A stretch of DNA of 64,000 nt from Nelumbo lutea (lineage: Eukaryota; Streptophyta; Magnoliopsida; Proteales; Nelumbonaceae), in assembly GCA_022828595.1 (NCBI GenBank), contig JAKGHH010000002.1, positions 108,311,254-108,375,253 on the forward strand, in the 5' to 3' direction. Numbering within the stretch: the stretch's first letter is position 1; the number at the start of each line of letters is the position of its first letter. A program made the translations under genes and the position numbers. Below are positions 9,832 to 21,665 of the stretch, piece by piece. Under the pieces are notes generated by a model, which did no database searches, had not been told where the DNA came from, and saw only the letters and a list, made by a program, of their open reading frames with translations.

Positions 9832-12800
9832 AAAATGGCAAACGGTCAATTTGCAAAGCTTCTAGATGATAACAAGCTTAAGGGCCCAAACTATGCTGGC
9901 TGGTACAAAACTCTTATGTTGGTCCTAACTTCTGAAAAGTTAGATAAGGTGGTGAAAAATCCTGCCCCGGAACGTCCGGGTGATAGGGCTTCTGAGGCCC
10001 GTAGGAGGGACTACCAAGATTGGGAGGATAAGAACTCCCTAGCCCGCTGCTTTGTCATTGCCTCATTAGACAACTCAATACAGAGGCAGTTCGATCAGAT
10101 CGAACTAGCCAAGGACATATTGGACAGTCTAAGAACAATGTATGAAGAGCAGAACCGTTCTACTCGACAGAAGGTCCTGAAATTGTTCATGACCGCGCAG
10201 ATGTCCAAGGGGCAGAAAGTTCATGACCATTGTCTTCGGATGATGGGATACATTAATGAACTTGAAGCTCTTGGATCCGGGCTAGATCTTGGCACGCAAG
10301 TGGATGCCATCCTGAATTCTTTGCCCTCTTCCTTCAATGCGTTCACTATGAACTACAATATGAATAAGCTGAATGTCAGCGTCCAGGAACTCAGCAATAT
10401 GTTGCAGAGGGCCGAGGATCTTTTAAAGAAGGATGAGCCTGTGGTTATGCTTGCTGAAGCTAACAGATCGGGCAAGAAAAAGAGAAAGGCAAAGAAGCCC
10501 CAGAAGAAAGCTGCCAAACCCAAGAAGCAGAAGAAGAACAAGGCATCGGATGTCTGTCACTTCTGCAAACAGACCGGCCACTGGAAGAGGAACTGTCCTG
10601 CCTACCTGGAATCTAAGAAAGGTAACATCGAAACTTGTGTCATAGAAACTAATATGTTAGTTACTTCTGTGTCCTGGTGTGTTGACTCCGGGGCTTCAAC
10701 TCATGCGTGTAACTCACTGCAGGGGTTCAAAGTTAGCAGAAGATTGAGTGATGGCGGGGTGACACTATTCTTGGGAACGACTGTAAGTGTTGTAGCTGCG
10801 GCGATAGGAACCGTAGAATTAGTTTTTAGAGAAGGAGTCCTTGTACTGAAAGATTGTCTTTATGTATAGAACTTGAGGAGAAATTTAATTTCTGTTTCTA
10901 AACTATGTGCTGATGGATATACTGTTTATTTTAGTAATATGATTACTGTTAAACGGAATAACAAATTCATCGCATGCGGGGAACTAGACAATGGTCTCTA
11001 TGTTCTACATCCTTCTCTAGAAACTAACCTAACCGAAACTACGTCGGTCGAAAATCCCAAGAAAAGGAATCGTGATACAATTAATCCCACGTGCCTCTGG
11101 CATTACCGACTTGGCCATATCAGTATTGACCGAATCACAAGACTGGTAAAGGATGGTCCTTTGGATTTTCTAACTGTAGAAAATCTTCCCACTTGTGAGC
11201 CTTGCCTTCAAGGTAAGATGACTAAGCGGCCATTTGACGGTAAGCCTGAAAGATCTGGAGGCACACTTGACCTAATACATACTGATGTATGTGGTCCCCT
11301 GAGTGTTAGGACACGGAATCAACACGTGTACTTCATCACCTTTACAGATGATTTTTCACGATATGGTTACGTGTACCTAATGAGACACAAATCTGAATCC
11401 TTTGAAAAGTTAAGAGAGTTCAGACAGGAAGTCGAGAAACAGTTAAGAAGAGAAGTTAAGGCCCTTCGATCGGATCGAGGTGGCGAGTATCTCTCTGACG
11501 AATTCAGGGACTACTTAAAGGACAATGGGATAGTGTCACAACTAGCTCCTCCTGCTACACCACAACTCAACGGTGTTTCAGAGAGGAGGAATAGGACCTT
11601 GTTGGACATGGTCCGGTCACTTCTCGTACGCTCAGAATTACCCACATCCTTTTGGGGATATGCATTAGAGACTGCTATCTACGTGCTAAATCGGGTTCCA
11701 ACCAAATCAGTTCCGAAAACTCCATATGAACTATGGACCGGAAGGAAGCCAAGTGTAAGACACTTGAAGATTTGGGGTTGTCCTGCACACGTTAGAAGAA
11801 CAAGTGCGGACAAGTTGGAATCCAAAACCAGCCATTGCCTATTTATAGGCTACCCAAAGGATTCAGTGGGTTATCTATTCTATGACCCAAGTGAGCAGAA
11901 AGTGTTCTGTAGTCGAAACGCCCAATTCTTAGAATCTGAATACATCATGGACACTCACCGTCAGGAAATAGTTCTTGATGAGGAGAGCTCACGAGCAGTG
12001 GGAGATGTCCCACAAGTTCTAGGTAGTGACCAACCTAGAAGGTCCACCCGGGTATCCAGACCACCAGTCCGATATGGTTATGACCAGGATACCTACCTGG
12101 TGGAAGCCTTGACTAGTGAAGAGGATCCCGTGACTTACGCGGAAGCTATGTTAGACATAGATTCCCAGAAGTGGGTGGAGGCCATGAGAGCTGAGATGGA
12201 CTCAATGGAGACCAATGGAGTCTGGACTCTAGTGGATCCGCCCTCCGGGGTAAAAGCAATTGGTTGCAAATGGATCTACAAGAGGAAGAAGGGCCCCGAT
12301 GGCAGGATTGAGACCTACAAAGCTCGCTTGGTGGCGAAAGGGTATACTCAGAAAGAAGGCATCGATTATGAGGAAACCTTTTCGCCCGTGGCCATGCTTA
12401 AATCCATTAGGATCCTACTAGCTGTAGCAGCATACCATAACTACGAGATTTGGCAAATGGATGTTAAAACCGCGTTCCTGAATGGAGATCTTAGTGAAGA
12501 TATCTACATGCAGCAGCCGCAAGGCTTTATTGCTGCTGGTCAGGAACACATGGTATGTAAACTCAACAGATCCATATATGGACTTAAGTAGGCTTCTAGG
12601 AGTTGGAACATCCGTTTTGATTCTGCCGTCAAAACGTTTGACTTTGAGCAGAATCCGGATGAGCCCTGTGTTTACAGGAAGTCCAGTGGGGATAAGATTA
12701 CTTTTTTAGTATTGTACGTGGACGATATCCTACTCATTGGGAATGATGTAGGAATGTTGACTTCGGTCAAGATATGGCTGTCACAGTAGTTCTCCATGAA

Positions 12801-13695
12801 AGATCTTGGAGAAGCTTCATACATATTGGGTCTTCGACTCTATAGAGATAGGTCGAAGCGGATAATTGGATTATTCCAGGCTGCTTACATTGACAAAATT
12901 GTCAAAAGGTACAGCATGGAAAACTCCAAGAAAGGAAATGTTCCTTTCAGACATGGAGTAACTCTCTCCAAGAAGATGTCTCCCAAGACTTCTGAGGAGA
13001 TTGAGGGCATGAGAGACGTTCCCTATGCCTCAGCCGTAGGGAGCATCATGTATGCCATGCTGTGCACTCGCCCGGACATAGCTCAGGCGGTGAGTGTGGT
13101 AAGCAGATTCCAAGCTAACCCAGGGCAGGAGCATTGGACTGCTGTGAAGAACATACTTAAATACCTTCGAAGGACAAAAGAGTTTTGTCTGGTATTCGAT
13201 GGTAGTTCACTACAAGTTCTGGGGTATACCGATGCCGATTTCCAGTCAGATCCAGATGATAGAAAGTCTACATCTGGGTATGTTTTCACAATAGGATTGT
13301 GTGCTGTTTGTTGGAAAAGCAGCAAACAGGGGTCCACTACAAACTCCACAACCGAGGCCGAGTACATTGCCGCAAGTGAAGCTGCCAAGGAAGCCGTGTG
13401 GATGAAGAAATTCATACACGAATTGGGAGTGATTCCGTCCAGCACATCACCCATCCCGTTGTTGTGTGACAACAATGGAGCGATCGCCCAGGCTAAAGAG
13501 CCTCGGGCCCACTTGAAGTCAAAGCACATCGAGAGGAAGTACCATGTACTGTGGGAGATTGTTGGTAGAGGGGACGTTCTAATTCAGAAGGTAGCATCAG
13601 CGGATAATGTGGCAGACCCATTGACTAAGCCACTGACACAGAAGGTGTTTGAGAAATACGTGGAAAGTATGGGACTCCGGCTTGTACCAGATTAG
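9832..13695 (+). pseudogene. Ty1/copia gag-pol polyprotein with three TAG stops
   Basis: This is a nearly complete copia polyprotein in a single frame. gag starts at MANGQFAKLL. A CCHC knuckle (CHFCKQTGHWKRNC) lies at 10555-10596 and the protease motif WCVDSGAS near 10675. The GAG-pre-integrase HHCC lies at about 11098-11215, and the integrase core follows ([24 protein letters not shown]). Reverse transcriptase starts near 12172, with the YVDD catalytic motif at 12715-12726. RNase H (YTDADF, TTEAEYIA, LCDNNGA) runs to the stop at 13693-13695. Only TAG codons break it, at 10867-10869, 12589-12591 (YGLK-x-ASRSW) and 12787-12789 (SQ-x-FSMKDLG). The last two sit where the copia consensus has Gln. 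There are no frameshifts, so it is young relative to its neighbours. It lies in the CCC1 intron on the same strand. Confidence 0.92.
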
Positions 13696-13715
13696 ACCTA
13701 AGTGCAAGTGGGAGC

Positions 13716-14390
13716 TGTTAGACAGTCTTGTATGCCCTTAGCTTCAATCGGATTTGATGTACTTTTGTTATTTAGTGGAAATAAATTTAAGTGCATGTTT
13801 GATTCATGTTGTTTGGTATAATTCTGTATAAGACCCTAAAACTGGACACTTGTAGAAACTTGTGTTAGTTTTAAATGTTCACAGCCATTGAATAAGTCTG
13901 GGGAGATTTATCCTGCCAAGGCTGATACTGGTGTGCCACCAAGTGTTGGGATGGCTTGTTTCGACCATCAGGGTAAGACCCAAGGCATATGCAGTATGGG
14001 ATTGCTTGAACCCTTGAATCGGACCAGATTTCCAGTGTTGCCCTAGACCTTGGAGACAGATGGGAAAAACTGGAAAGTTACACCTGACCCCTAGACTCGA
14101 TTATGACACATCACTAGGTGTCAGATCGGGCTGTTTTTTATGTGTCAATCAGTGAGATCCTTAGTGGGGGTCAAAACCTGGACATGTTGGGGCAGTCTGA
14201 GAATTCATCTGAGTGAGTGGTCATAGTGACAGGATCAGCCCCTTTGTCGGACAATGGTAATGATCTGTAATGCACTATCTCTAATGGAAACCAAACTGCC
14301 GGCAGTTGATTTCAATCGTTGGAATTTTGTTTTGCAAAATTAAGATATATATATGTATATGTACGGTTTCAAAAGATTTGCAAAAAGTTT

Positions 14391-14437
<47 letters not shown>

Positions 14438-15690
14438 GTACGGTTTCAAAAGATTTGCAAAAGGTTTTAATTCCTGGGATCCATGTGAGTGGAGAGTGCG
14501 GCACTGTTCCTTGCAGCCGAGAGAGAGGTCTTCTCTTGTCGGCAGTGCTTGATCATTAAGGGCTGAGAGGCTAAGTGTAAGACCATTTAGGATAATACCT
14601 GATGGGCTAATTTTGCACCTGCCCACAGTCCCTGGGTTTTTATAAGATGGCTTGGCCCAGGGACCACTTAATGCAAGTGTTGGGCCCATAGGGTCCATGT
14701 GATGGGCTCAAGGGGGTCACTGAGTCTTTCAGTGAATTCGGCTGGGCCTTGTAATAAAGGCTGGGCCGAACCCATGTGGCTGGTGTGTAGATCAATGCTT
14801 GAGTCCCATGCCATACAAAGAAGCCCAACTGGGTAGCAGGTTGGAAACTAGTTAAACACTGAACACTTAATGGGCCAAAAGCCCATTTTGAACTGGGCTG
14901 ATATGATCACCAGTTCATAGGGCGAATCTGAGATTAGTGTTAGTAAAAGGATTGGGTCTTTGACCTTATCCACTCTAAGAGACCAAATTCAAATTAGATT
15001 TGAATCTGGTAACCTCCTGATAAGATTAGGAGTTAACTAACTTAATCTGCCGATAGGATTAAGATTAACCTCTATCCAAATACTGATTTGGATTGGGATA
15101 ACTCCCAAAATATTGGGAGGTTTCTTAATCAAGAAGAAAGGGGGGAAAACCCTAGCAGAAATATCAGATTTCGAACTAGGGGTTTGACAGAGCAAGAAAC
15201 ACATCCTGCAATCTGAGATTTGATCTCTCACAGACTCCAGAGAGAAGAGACAATTCTGCCCTCTTCGTCCCTGGACTTCTCCTCCTTCAGCCGCCGCCAC
15301 TACCTGTTGGAAGATTGGATCTTTGCAGCAACAGGATGTCAAGAAAGCAGTTCTTGACAATAGTCTTGCAAGAAAGACAAAAGGATTCGGTGTTCAAGGT
15401 TTCCAGAGGGTTCTTGTGAAGAATCCAGTGTGTAGGACGCACCCTACTGGTTCCGTTCCATCCACAGCTGTGTCATTTTCAGCAGGAGCGGATCTTGGCC
15501 ACTTTTTTGGGCGTGAACACCAACTTTGGGAGATATTATTTCTCCGGATCAGGTATAATCCTTCCTGTTTCCTTTTGGTTCAGATCTGGTTTGTTTATGG
15601 TTCAAGTAGGATCCTTGAATAATGTATTCTAAATTTAGGGAATATGATTCCTAGTTGGAAAGGTAGGAAATTTTGTTTGAAATTCGCCCC
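13716..15690 (+). repeat. Candidate 3' LTR and downstream sequence of the copia at 9832
   Basis: Twenty bases after the stop codon, a purine-rich tract (GTGCAAGTGGGAGC) leads into TGTTAGACAG, the usual start of a copia 3' LTR. About 1.9 kb of non-coding sequence follows before minus-strand integrase homology begins near 15716. The right-hand boundary and the matching 5' LTR were not found, so the LTR length is not established. Confidence 0.4.
14343..14480 (+). repeat. 77-bp direct duplication around an (AT)n microsatellite
   Basis: 'gtatatgtacggtttcaaaa' followed by 'gatttgcaaaa' occurs at 14355 and again at 14432, separated by a long TA/AT run (about 14391-14431). This is a tandem duplication of period 77 bp with the microsatellite inside. 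Confidence 0.75.
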
Positions 15691-15699
15691 CATTCCGCA

Positions 15700-16628
15700 C
15701 CCTTCTTGGCGTCCATTAGATGGATCCTACCATTCTTTCAATAGGATGCTTAGTAGTACATGATCTAACTCCTTTCCTATGAGCAATTGGGACATCAAGA
15801 TAATTGGTAGAATCATCAATAGCAATAGGTTTAGTAATGTCAAGAGGAACAAGAGTACTTGGATTTTCCTTCAATGAGTTAGATAGTATTGGATGTATAG
15901 TCTCAAGTAGCTCAACAGCCTTTGAATTCAGCTGTCCCTTACGGTGCCTCAAGAACACACGGAATGGAGAGGAGTCAGGAATAGAGAAGAGAAGCTTGAG
16001 GAGCTTGCCTCTCCTCCTTCACACTATTCTCCACTTGAGGAGTTGGAAGAAGGATTTAGATTCAAGAAAAGACACATCCATCGATACAAAGTACTTATGT
16101 GTGGCAGGATTAAAGCATTTGTAGCCCTTCTGGGAAGATGGATAACCCAAAAAAACACATGGAACCGACTTGGGGTCCAATTTACCCCGGTTTGGAGATA
16201 GATAATAAGGGGGATTGAGGGAAAAGAAGTTGATGTGGGGCCTTGTATTGCAAGAGGCGTGATAGCATACAATTGATAACATAAGCTATCACCATCACAA
16301 CATCAATCCAAAATCGTTTTGGAACATTCATGTGAAGCATCATACTACGGGAAACTTCAAGAAGATGTTGGCTCTTCCTTTGAGCAACACCATTTTGTTG
16401 TGGTGTTCTGACACACGAGCTTCTATGAAGAGATCCATGAGAGGAGAAAAACTCAGCTAAGTCATGATGAAAGTATTCCTTTGCATTATCCGATTGGAAA
16501 TTTTGAACTTCAACATGAAATTGAGTAAAAACCATGCGGTCGAAATCTTTCACAATCTTGGGTACTTCTTCTCTAGAATGCTTAGGATATATCCAGGTGT
16601 ATCTTGAATAATCATCAATAAAGTTGAT
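15700..16628 (-). pseudogene. Ty1/copia integrase fragment
   Basis: From 16628 downward on the minus strand: FINFIDDYSRYTWIYP, FQSDNAKEYFHHDLAEFF, then TPQQNGVAQRK (the integrase PQQNGVAERK motif with E changed to Q) and FWIDVVMVIAYVIN. The C-terminal integrase region VPCVFLGYPSSQKGYKCF follows, then a linker with PIAHRKGVRSC. The frame is broken several times (shifts near 16282 and 15960). It ends near 15700 before any reverse transcriptase. It may be the 5' continuation of the RNase H fragment at 6560-7099, with the RT lost and + strand copia DNA now between them. Confidence 0.8.
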
Positions 16629-17671
16629 AAAATCATGGTTTCAAATGTCGCGAAATGTCGCTAATGTCGCCCAACATATGCCGATGTTGAGGTTCACCAA
16701 CATGAAAATGGATGGTAATATAAAAATTACATTATTTCAGTCGACATTTCCTATATTTCGGAAATGTTGACCAAATCGGTCCAAATAACCAAAAAGATAG
16801 TGTTTCCTATTATGTCGACAGGATGTCAACTAATGTACATTAATAATATAATATATTAATATAAATTATTCCATTAATAATTTATATTTAATATTTCAAA
16901 TAAAATATTTATGAAAAAGAATTAACAAAATATAAAAACAAAAGAATAAATTAATTACTTTATAATATAAAACATAAAATATATTTCAAGTAATAAAATA
17001 TTAACTAGTTAGTATTTTTAAAATATTTATTAAAATCAAAAAATGTTTATTAAATTTTATAATAAATCATATTATACATTTAATATAAAAAATCAGAATA
17101 AATTTATTAAATTTCATACTAAATCATAATTTATTATAAATTTAGTATTAAAAATCATAATAAATTCATTAAGTTTTATAAGAAATCAGAATATATCATA
17201 ATCTTAATACTACAAAAAGGAGAATCAGTTTATTAAATTTATAATAAAACATAATGTATTAAACCTTTAATATTTAAAAAGTCAGAATAAATGTATTTCT
17301 ATTTACTAGTGTGAAATAAATATATTAGAATTGATAATAATTCAGAATTAAAAATAAGAAAAGAATATATCAGATAACCTTGTAAAAACATCAAATTGAA
17401 TAATAAATTGGTAAATTGTCATTTACTAATTTGTTATTGATCTTAGTTTCTTAGCTTTATATAATGGCTGGGAATAAGATAATAGTCTAGAAATATTCAT
17501 CAATGCTTCTTTTATCATTTTACAGAATACCATTGCATATTTCCACATATTTCATAATATTTCCACAATGTTTCTAATTTTTACAATATTTCCTCACGAC
17601 ATTTCTAACATATCTCCTATATTTTGGTAAGCGACATTTCCATCGACATTGACATTTTAAACCTTGATTTT
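16629..17671. mobile_element. Inverted-repeat element with ATGTCG subterminal motif
   Basis: The ends are inverted repeats: aaaatcatggttt at 16629-16641 and aaaccttgatttt at 17659-17671. Inside the left end the word AATGTCG is reiterated (16645-16680). Inside the right end CGACATTT recurs (about 17597-17655). The roughly 1-kb interior is very AT-rich and non-coding. It lies between the copia integrase piece and a copia RT-start piece that are not contiguous parts of one element, so its insertion history is mixed with a rearrangement. Confidence 0.65.
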
Positions 17672-19297
17672 AGCAACTGGAGAAAAAGCCTTAGTGTAAT
17701 CTATCCCATATACATGAGTACATCCCTTAGCAACAAGATAAGCCTTATACCTCTCAATTGACCCATTTACACGATACTGATACTGAAAACCCACTTTCAC
17801 CCAGTAGTTTCCTTTTGAAACACTTTCCTTCCCAAGTATTGTTTTAATGAAGGGCTTCAATTTCAGTCCTCATAGCACCCCTCCATTTTGGTGTGGCTAA
17901 GGCTTCTGAAACAGACTTTGGGATGGGTTGAGAGGAAATGGAGTCTAGAAAGGCATAGTAGGATGGGGACAACAATCTGTAAGAAAGGTGTTTGGAAATA
18001 CAATGAGCTATACATTTACCTTTTCTCAAAGCAATGGGTAGGTCAAGGTTTGGAAACGAAGGTTCTAGTGGAGGATGTAGAACCATTAGCAAGAGTAACA
18101 CATTGTGATGTGGACAGAGAAAGGGAGGAAAACACACCTGGAATCATTAGCAAGAGTAACAGATTCGGAAGCTCTAGAATCGACATTGGATCTAGAATTG
18201 ATAATCCAATGGAAAGGTTTGGATGCCAGACAAGCCATACCTGGGAGTGCAAGGGTACCGTGTTCCACTTAGACGTAGCCCGAATGAACCGCTCATACTC
18301 ATCCTGTGAAACACTCATCGTCTCCTTTCTGGAGGCATCTGTAGATGTAGAAGGTATCTGATCAGTTTGCTGAGATTCTTGTCTCGAACCACCACTAGTT
18401 ATCGCTGCGTGATTTGCTCGGGTCGAAGGTGGGTCATGTAGATCATAATTCATAACAGAAGTTGATAGTCAGTCCCTCCATACCACAATGTGTACACCTC
18501 CTTCGATCATTACTACGTCCTCTGCCACGGGCTCCCCTTAAGTCTCGACCTCCAACACAACCACCACCACGACCATACATGGGTCCACTACCACCACCAC
18601 GACCAGGCTAACCTTCCCGAGCTCCTCCTTTAACTCCATGTCCTCCCCCTCTCGTTACTGCAAACGTAGACCTATATGATATAGTGGAGTTCTCTGTGGG
18701 TCCAACTAAGATCCTCTGAAGACGAGCAAACACCTCCTCGAGAGAGGGAAGAGCATACACACCTAGTATCTGTGCTCTTACCAGTTCATATTCAGACTTC
18801 AACCCTACAAAACATCTGGTCACATCTGATTGCTCTCTCTATTGTTGCTGAATTTTGACATTAGATGTAAGAGGATGATACACATTCAACTCATTCCACA
18901 GATTTCTCATACTAGCATAATATTCTTCAAGACTTAGATTCCCCTATTGCAGATTGAAATACTCTTGGCACAGTTGGTAAACCCTAGCATTGTTGTCTTG
19001 TCTAGCATAAAACTTCTTTGCATGATCCCAAACCTCTTTGGCTGTATCTAAAAACATGAAGTTCACACTGATTTTGGGTTTCATACTATTCCTTAGCCAT
19101 GCCATAATTTGCGCATCATCTTGCTCCAACTCATCATATCCTTGAGAACCGGTTGGGGGTTTATCTTCCCTCACATGCTTCACTTTCTTCTTATCTTTCA
19201 GAAAAACTTCAACAGATTTAGCCCAAGGCACATAATTCTCACCATTCAGTTTGATAGATGTCGTCTGCACATTCAGATAATCAGAAGGGACCATCAC
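17672..19297 (-). pseudogene. Ty1/copia gag, protease remnant and RT start
   Basis: gag begins at 19297 on the minus strand: MMVPSDYLNVQTTSIKLNG, NYVPWAKSVEVF, MAWLRNSMKPKISVNFMFL. It has TAG stops at plus-strand 18944-18946 (before GNLSLEEYY) and 18839-18841. A glycine/arginine-rich tract and a CTHCGMEG knuckle lie near 18490-18620. A protease start (FHWIINS) near 18200 has lost the DSGA motif. Integrase is missing: the sequence passes to the linker (LPIALRKGK) and to the RT start (GSIERYKAYLVAKGCTHVYG, FSPVAKIK) before the inverted-repeat element at 16629-17671. It is a dead, internally deleted element. Confidence 0.8.
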
Positions 19298-20484
19298 ATT
19301 AGACTTTTACTCACTGCTGTCTCCCATGACTGCACAAGGAAAATGAAAGAAATTATACTACTAGTCTGGCACTCCACTTCACTAATTAGTCACCAACTAC
19401 ACACCAACAACTGATTATTACTAGGGTACTTACTATCATAGGTTTTAGCAACAACACTATTTCTGTCTTCCACTTTCAGCACCATAAAGCATCACAATAC
19501 ACCTCACGAATAGGGAATTAGATTCTGCAACAGATCACAATCTGTTCCTCACTGCTACACCCATGAAGCCTACCTATCGAACTCTTTTCTCTTCTCTTCT
19601 TAATTCTTTTTTAACAAACTTCTGCTGAAACTTCTCATTTCTTCTCTTTTTCTATATTTTCTGAATTATTAGCAGGTGTGCTTCACAACTATTTTAATGA
19701 AATATTAGAAAGATCTTAATAATATTCTAAGGTTTTAAACCTCGAACATATAGCCTATCAGTGAAATCTAAAATATCATCGACATATTGGCAAAATATTA
19801 GAGATATTAGGAAAAAGATTCTTAAAAAATTCTGTACTTCCACCTAGCAAAATGAGGAGAATCTGGGTAAATTTCACTAAATCTCACCAATATTGTGAAC
19901 CATGATTAAGATGAGCATCCTTGGGTTTGAACTGTCACATCTTTTAGCACTACATCAGGAACTTTCTTCTTGTTTTCTTATGAATTTGCGTATGGAGTAA
20001 CATATGAGATGTATCATGAGGCTCAGGCTGAGAATGATAATTGCTTTTCTCGCACTCAAGGTCTGAAATGTCAACTTGTCATATTTCATTGCTTATGTTT
20101 AAAAGTTCAGTCCAAGTTACCTTCTTTTGGATGACAAATAAGGATGTAGGGGTTGATCCAGGAAAAATGAACTCAGGATGTTTTCCATTTTTAGGAGATC
20201 TCCTAGTGTTGAACAATAGATTCTTGAATCCCACCTATTGCACATGTACCTTGGCATTGCTTTGTCACTATTTCCCTAGTTTGTTTGTTTATTGAGATAA
20301 TACCTGTATCTATTGTGATTTCTTGAATTGCTTATGGATGGTTAGAATATTAATGTCCAGTGTGTTAAGACCCAGATATTTTAGAATTCTCCATGCTTAT
20401 TATTGTTATCCTTGTAAACTTGTGTGTGTGTAAATGTTCCTTTTAAGTACCGTATTTTACATGCTGCTTTTGTTATTGGTGCAG
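19298..20484. other. Intronic stretch with a small inverted-repeat element
   Basis: No coding region is seen. 19584-19695 repeats the pyrimidine-rich block of 716-850. 19731-19906 starts ggttttaaac and ends gtgaaccatgatt, resembling a small member of the GGTTT-ended elements. The last 60 bp form a pyrimidine-rich tract and acceptor (gcag, ending at 20484) for the CCC1 exon. Confidence 0.45.
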
Positions 20485-20646
20485 TGATCATGTTCCTGAT
20501 TTCTTGGTTATTCACTGTGGTGTCTCTAGCCCTTGCTAGCCTAATATACTATTATGTGATCCTAAAGGGGAAAGCCGGGGACTGGGGTGATGGCTTCAAA
20601 AGTGCATATTTCCAACTTGCTCTTCGCAGCCTTCGATCACTAGGAG
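20485..20646 (+). CDS. CCC1: Cation-chloride cotransporter CCC1, middle exon in window
   Basis: The acceptor AG is at 20483-20484 and the donor GT at 20647-20648. With the last base of the exon ending at 5841 it reads VIMFLISWLF, a transmembrane helix, through YYYVILKGKAGDWGDGFKSA and FQLALRSLRSLG, where the membrane domain passes into the cytosolic C-terminal domain. The KGKAGDWGDGFKSA stretch is highly conserved in plant CCC proteins. The final base joins 'ca' of the exon at 29660 to make an Ala codon. The exon is only 162 bp and isolated between introns of 14.6 and 9.0 kb, yet it has no change that disrupts it. Confidence 0.95.
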
Positions 20647-20896
20647 GTACATTTATACATTCTGAAAATGTTGAAAAAGATTGTTGCTTTTCTGAACAAT
20701 TTCTCTTCCTCTTTCACTAGCATGGCCAACTGCTAGAAGATTTCAGGGAATAGGTTTTGAAATCAGAATGATTCCTCTTTCATTCTGACAAGTGGAAAAC
20801 AAAACAAAAAAGTGCAATGCAGGAAAATCTAGTTATTTAATTCTCAATGCACAGCAGTTTCATGTTATCCTTCTTTCTTAAGAATACTTTAGTTCC

Positions 20897-21200
20897 AGTA
20901 GAAAAGTGCTGAAATAAAAAAAATAAAAATAAAAATAAATAAACAAAATCTGTAAAAGAAAAGAATATTTCTTGAAGAAGAAGAGAGGAAGAAAGAGGAG
21001 AGAAGAGATTTGAGAGAGAAAGGAGACCAATAATGTTGGCCGCCCTAATAGGGCAGCTAACACATAAAACAGCATAAAACACTTGAAACAACTACTCAGA
21101 ATGGACCCAACAAGAGTGCAATGTTCCCCACTTCCTATCTAAACAATAAATAATCAAAGACTACCACTATAGACTACACAATTTGTTTAAAACCTCAACA
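20897..21200 (-). repeat. 3' LTR of the deleted copia element
   Basis: Minus strand: a polypurine tract (CTTGAGGGGGAA) runs into TGTTGAGG at 21200. It aligns along its length with 23779-24127 but lacks about 55 bp, including the TATA-like 'tattatttatagtc' present in the other LTR. Confidence 0.8.
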
Positions 21201-21665
21201 TTCCCCCTCAAGTTGGGAGTAAATGTCACACATTCCCAACTTGCATAGATTGTATTCAAGCTTGTTCTTTGCATCCCCTTTGGTGAAGACATCAGCCAAC
21301 TGTAGTTCAGAGGAGACATAAGGCAAGCAGACTTCTCCGGTTGTCACCCTAACTATCCCTTTCCCACCAATGGGAATATGGGAACTATCTGCTATAGAGA
21401 CTTTATCTCTACCAGAGCACAACTGGTAAGAATTAAAAAGGGTAAATATATTGGTCATGTGCCTGTGCTCCTGAATCTATAATCCAGGGAGATCCCTCCT
21501 TACCTAAGGTGGATACATGATTTGCAACTGCATATGAACTACCTGTATGAGCAAAGGAAGTAGTATGGTTGGCTCTGCACTGTCATGCCCATCTGAAGAA
21601 CTAGAAATGGTTGGATCCTTCTTATTCATAAGTTGTCCATTCTTTTCCAATTCAGTCCTCACCAT
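21195..21665 (-). pseudogene. Copia protease start fused to RNase H tail
   Basis: Minus-strand reading: GSPWIIDSGAQAHMTNIF with an intact aspartic-protease DSGA motif (plus-strand 21466-21477), then SIADSSHIPIGGKGIVRV. Without any frame loss it passes into VCLPYVSSELQLADVFTKG and YNLCKLGMCDIYS, which is the end of copia RNase H. The junction is near 21335-21348. The frame stops at 21195-21197 beside the polypurine tract. The in-frame join suggests one clean deletion of about 3 kb of pol. The LQLADVFTKG Gln is CAG here (21300-21302). Confidence 0.8.

Noticed and set aside
13083..13529. 148-codon minus-strand open frame
   Set aside because: It is antisense to the copia RNase H at 9832-13695.
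6560..16628. A single minus-strand copia element joining RNase H at 6560-7099 to integrase at 15700-16628
   Set aside because: It is plausible, but the reverse transcriptase between them is absent and no shared boundary proves it, so the pieces are listed separately.
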